Of a stretch of DNA of 9,469 nucleotides, positions 7,737 to 9,469 are shown piece after piece. Every line of letters begins with the position of its first letter. The stretch's first letter is position 1. This DNA is from Actinomycetota bacterium (lineage in GTDB: Bacteria; Actinomycetota; Actinomycetes; Nanopelagicales; Nanopelagicaceae): NCBI GenBank assembly GCA_009699165.1, contig WLOR01000054.1:1-9469 (forward strand). The letters are read 5' to 3'. The notes under the pieces are model-generated. The model saw nothing but the letters and a program-made list of their open reading frames with translations, made no database searches and was not told the DNA's origin. A program made the position numbers and the translations under genes.

Positions 7737-8368
7737 TTGACGTGCTCATCCCAAGCCGCATTAATAGTTTGTAGAAAAGCCTCCAGTGGCTGCGCGCCAG
7801 AAATGGCGTATTTCATATCTACGACAAAGAATGGAACCCCTGTTGCGCCAAGTTGAGATGCCAATGCTCTGTCTTCCAAGACTTCGCTCTTATATTGATC
7901 GGACTCGAGCACGCTCATAACATCGAGTGAAGAAATCCCTATCGACTCGGCAATCGTACATAGATCTTGATGTGAAAATAGCGGAAGTGAATTTTCAAAA
8001 TAACCAGAGTACATCGCCTCTAGAAGTTGATCTTGCTTACCAATTGTTTGAGACCAAAGGAGCAACCTGTGAGAATCAAAGGTGTTGCCCGATAAGGTCT
8101 CATCAAGGTTGTAACAAAGTCCTTCACCATCGGCTATTGCACAAACATTTGCCTGCATCGACTTTACATCTGCTGGTGTTGCTCGGTATTTATCAGCTAA
8201 GAGTTTACTCGTAGGCATTGTCTCCTTGGCATCTGGCTGAAGTTCGAATGCTCGATGCCGGATAGTTATTTCATCTCTATATTCGAGCTGACTGATCGCA
8301 TTCTCAAGGCGTCGTTTTCCGATAAAACACCAAGGACATACAACATCAGACCAGACGTCAATAATCAC
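7730..8368 (-). CDS. DsbA-family oxidoreductase, FrnE-like
   Basis: This 212-residue protein has the thioredoxin fold with an inserted helical domain typical of the FrnE/2-hydroxychromene-2-carboxylate isomerase branch of the DsbA family. The active site CPWC (C11-C14) lies near the N-terminus in DVVCPWCFIGKRRLE. The cis-proline loop is GATGVPFF (P179), followed by the branch-typical ISGAQP (189-194). There is no signal peptide, so a cytoplasmic thiol-disulfide role is likely, perhaps using mycothiol-type thiols in an actinobacterium (inference). Other cysteines are C76, C85, C137 and the C-terminal C212. The start is GTG at 8366-8368, overlapping the GNAT stop as GTGA; the 3' end overlaps the ABC gene by 7 bases. 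Translational coupling in one operon with the exporter is very likely. The substrate is unknown. Confidence 0.9.
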   Translation of the reverse strand: MIIDVWSDVVCPWCFIGKRRLENAISQLEYRDEITIRHRAFELQPDAKETMPTSKLLADKYRATPADVKSMQANVCAIADGEGLCYNLDETLSGNTFDSHRLLLWSQTIGKQDQLLEAMYSGYFENSLPLFSHQDLCTIAESIGISSLDVMSVLESDQYKSEVLEDRALASQLGATGVPFFVVDMKYAISGAQPLEAFLQTINAAWDEHVKC

Positions 8369-8865
8369 TTGGAAAGAGTATCTCTAATCATGTGCATATA
8401 AAATCGGCCTGGCTGCTTTTCACTCTCCCTCCTAAAACCAGCATCTTCAAATCCCAGTGCTCTATATGCCTTTATTGCACTCTCGTTATCGGTCCATACC
8501 CCAAGTCCCTGACGCATCCATCCTTTTGCAACGACGTGTTTATCAAGATAGTCAAAGAGTGCGCGCAACGCGCCTTGTCCACGGTATGAAGGATCACTCC
8601 AACAACCTCCAATCCAGCATGTAGCTCCGTGATCACCATTAAGGACCTCTATATACATCATGGCTATGTCGACTTTGCTTTTGGACGCAACTAGAAAATC
8701 TAATTTTACAACTCTGTTGTGCCACTCATCTTCGCTGTAGTGGCTTTCGATGTCAAAAGTTCCGCCAAAGGCATCAGGGTTTTCCAGAAGAGATGCTAGG
8801 CGGATTTTGCGCAGCCTTTCCCATTCATTTACTACAATTTCTGTAACGATGATAGGGCTTCCCAT
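8365..8865 (-). CDS. GNAT-family N-acetyltransferase
   Basis: The ATG at 8863-8865 gives a 166-residue single-domain GNAT protein. The acetyl-CoA binding motif A is seen as DPSYRGQGALRALFDYL, with the R-G-Q-G-A phosphate loop, preceded by the beta strand CWIGGCWS. Motif B is WTDNESAIKAYRALGFEDAG, the usual end of the core fold. The N-terminus VNEWERLRKIRLASL matches the first helix of the family, which supports this start. A TTG at 8893-8895 would add ten residues but abuts the divergent gene's ATG. The acceptor substrate is not predictable; candidates are small molecules, antibiotics or protein N-termini. It is the first gene of the operon with the DsbA-like protein and the ABC exporter, its stop overlapping the next start by 4 bases. 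Confidence 0.9.
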   Translation of the reverse strand: MGSPIIVTEIVVNEWERLRKIRLASLLENPDAFGGTFDIESHYSEDEWHNRVVKLDFLVASKSKVDIAMMYIEVLNGDHGATCWIGGCWSDPSYRGQGALRALFDYLDKHVVAKGWMRQGLGVWTDNESAIKAYRALGFEDAGFRRESEKQPGRFYMHMIRDTLSK

Positions 8866-8871
8866 GTGCCA

Positions 8872-8877
8872 ATTCTG
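8872..8877 (-). promoter_or_regulatory. Weak candidate -10 element of the GNAT-DsbA-ABC operon
   Basis: The minus strand reads CAGAAT, then TGGCAC, then the ATG. The 6-base spacing equals that of the two leaderless-type promoters upstream of the dinB-like and MFS genes, and the hexamer differs from the dinB one only at its first base. That missing T weakens the case, and no -35 box was found. Confidence 0.25.
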
Positions 8878-8894
8878 CCTTATCAAAGAAAACA

Positions 8895-9299
8895 ATGAGC
8901 CTTGAAAGTAGCCCGATATATACTTTTTCTGTGGAGCAATTCGAAGACGAGGTTATAGAGCGCTGGGGCAATACCGATGCTTATCACCAATCTCAATCGA
9001 AAACATCTAAGTACTCCCATGAGGATTTTGCCGCTGCTAAGGTAGATCAAGAGGCGGCGACAGAAATGTTTGTTTACGCCTTTGGCAATAGCCTAAAAAT
9101 AGATTCCAGCGAAGCGCAAGCCGCAGTTGTTGCTCATCGCGTTGCTATCAGTAAGTGGTTTTACGACTGCTCGATAGAGATGCAAAAGAGCTTGGCCAGT
9201 ATGTATATCGCTGATGAGAGATTTAAGAAATACTACGATGATCGCGCACGAGGTCTTGCCCAGTTTGTACACGATGCCATCATGATTCAATCGCTTTAA
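8895..9299 (+). CDS. Stand-alone TipAS antibiotic-recognition domain protein
   Basis: This 134-residue protein consists almost entirely of a TipAS domain, the ligand-binding half of the MerR-type regulator TipA, which binds thiopeptides such as thiostrepton; related domains bind albicidin. Family-typical stretches are EVIERWGNTDAYHQSQ (19-34), KTSKYSHEDF, a middle helix around SSEAQAAVVAHR, and WFYDCSIEMQKSLASMYIADERF (88-110), with a C-terminal LAQFVHDAI. No helix-turn-helix is present and the ATG is near the domain edge, so this is a binder without a DNA-binding arm. Cys92 is the only cysteine; the position 7 residues on, a second Cys in TipA as recalled, is Ser99. It is divergent from the GNAT gene, with start codons 29 bases apart. 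Its Shine-Dalgarno is weak. The ligand is unknown. Confidence 0.88.
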   Translation: MSLESSPIYTFSVEQFEDEVIERWGNTDAYHQSQSKTSKYSHEDFAAAKVDQEAATEMFVYAFGNSLKIDSSEAQAAVVAHRVAISKWFYDCSIEMQKSLASMYIADERFKKYYDDRARGLAQFVHDAIMIQSL

Positions 9300-9303
9300 G
9301 GAA
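9298..9303 (+). promoter_or_regulatory. Shine-Dalgarno supporting the TTG start of alkD
   Basis: AAGGAA overlaps the TipAS gene's stop codon and ends 7 bases before the TTG at 9311-9313, an ideal distance. An in-frame TGA lies at 9305-9307, so no start further upstream is possible. Confidence 0.6.
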
Positions 9304-9310
9304 TTGATCA

Positions 9311-9469
9311 TTGAGCCAACCAATTTCGGCTAAATCAGCCCTCACGGATCTTCGCTCTCTTGCTAAAGCAGGTAAGGCCGCAGACTTGCAACGCTTTTTT
9401 AAGACTGCCCCGGGTGAGTATGGTGAGGGTGATATTTTCTTAGGAGTAATGGTGCCGCAAACCCGAGAG
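9311..9469 (+). CDS. AlkD-like DNA alkylation repair enzyme (3' truncated)
   Basis: The first 53 codons of a gene that continues past the right edge. The translated stretch [28 protein letters not shown] matches the conserved N-terminus of AlkD-type DNA glycosylases, HEAT-repeat proteins that remove N3- and N7-alkylated purines in base excision repair. The FFKTxxGEYGEGDxFLG block is highly characteristic. The preceding helix, [17 protein letters not shown], fits the first repeat. The start is TTG, supported by the Shine-Dalgarno at 9298-9303. It sits 11 bases after the TipAS gene, so the two are probably co-transcribed. The catalytic residues lie in the missing part and cannot be checked. Confidence 0.85.
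   Translation, partial: MSQPISAKSALTDLRSLAKAGKAADLQRFFKTAPGEYGEGDIFLGVMVPQTRE

Noticed and set aside
8866..8895. TTG start extending the GNAT protein by ten residues
   Set aside because: The extension is not family-like, the TTG abuts the divergent ATG, and the ATG at 8863-8865 starts right before the normal first GNAT strand and helix.
9093..9323. 76-codon minus-strand open frame opposite the TipAS gene
   Set aside because: It is antisense to a well-recognised TipAS domain and has no family resemblance.

Overview
The window reads as a gene-dense piece of a small, streamlined actinobacterial chromosome. G+C looks moderate, in the mid-40s percent by eye, which is low for the phylum. GTG and TTG starts are frequent, neighbouring genes overlap by 4-7 bases, and no gap between genes exceeds about 55 bases. 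The TldE-type protease homologue and the heterodimeric ABC exporter have actinobacterial-looking sequences. A freshwater acI/Nanopelagicales-like lineage would fit, but that placement is an inference. No rRNA, tRNA, CRISPR array, insertion sequence or phage gene was seen, and there is no stretch over 300 bases without a gene.

Layout: a 5'-truncated tldE/pmbA-like gene on the + strand (1-1131) meets the minus-strand run end to end, and the two final stop codons share the palindrome TTAA. From 8865 down to 1128 eight genes lie on the minus strand. In transcription order they are a GNAT acetyltransferase, a FrnE-like DsbA-family oxidoreductase, two half-transporters of an asymmetric ABC exporter, a DinB-fold protein, a CynX/NimT-type MFS transporter, undecaprenyl-diphosphatase (uppP) and a YjdM/PhnA zinc-ribbon protein. 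The first four overlap one another by 4, 7 and 4 bases and almost certainly form one operon. The dinB-like and MFS genes each have a -10-like hexamer exactly 6 bases before the start codon and no good Shine-Dalgarno, suggesting leaderless transcripts. UppP and yjdM overlap by 4 bases.

Divergently from the GNAT gene, a stand-alone TipAS-domain protein (8895-9299) is followed 11 bases later by the start of an AlkD-type DNA glycosylase gene that runs off the right edge.

Taken together, the right two thirds hold functions that often deal with toxic small molecules: a drug-binding domain, an acetyltransferase, a thiol oxidoreductase, a multidrug-type exporter, an MFS transporter, alkylation repair, and UppP, whose activity counters bacitracin. 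Whether they act as one system is an inference from neighbourhood only. No clearly new system was identified. The most notable points are the asymmetric ATPase sites and long extracytoplasmic loop of the ABC pair, the TipAS protein lacking the second of TipA's paired cysteines, and the repeated leaderless promoter geometry.
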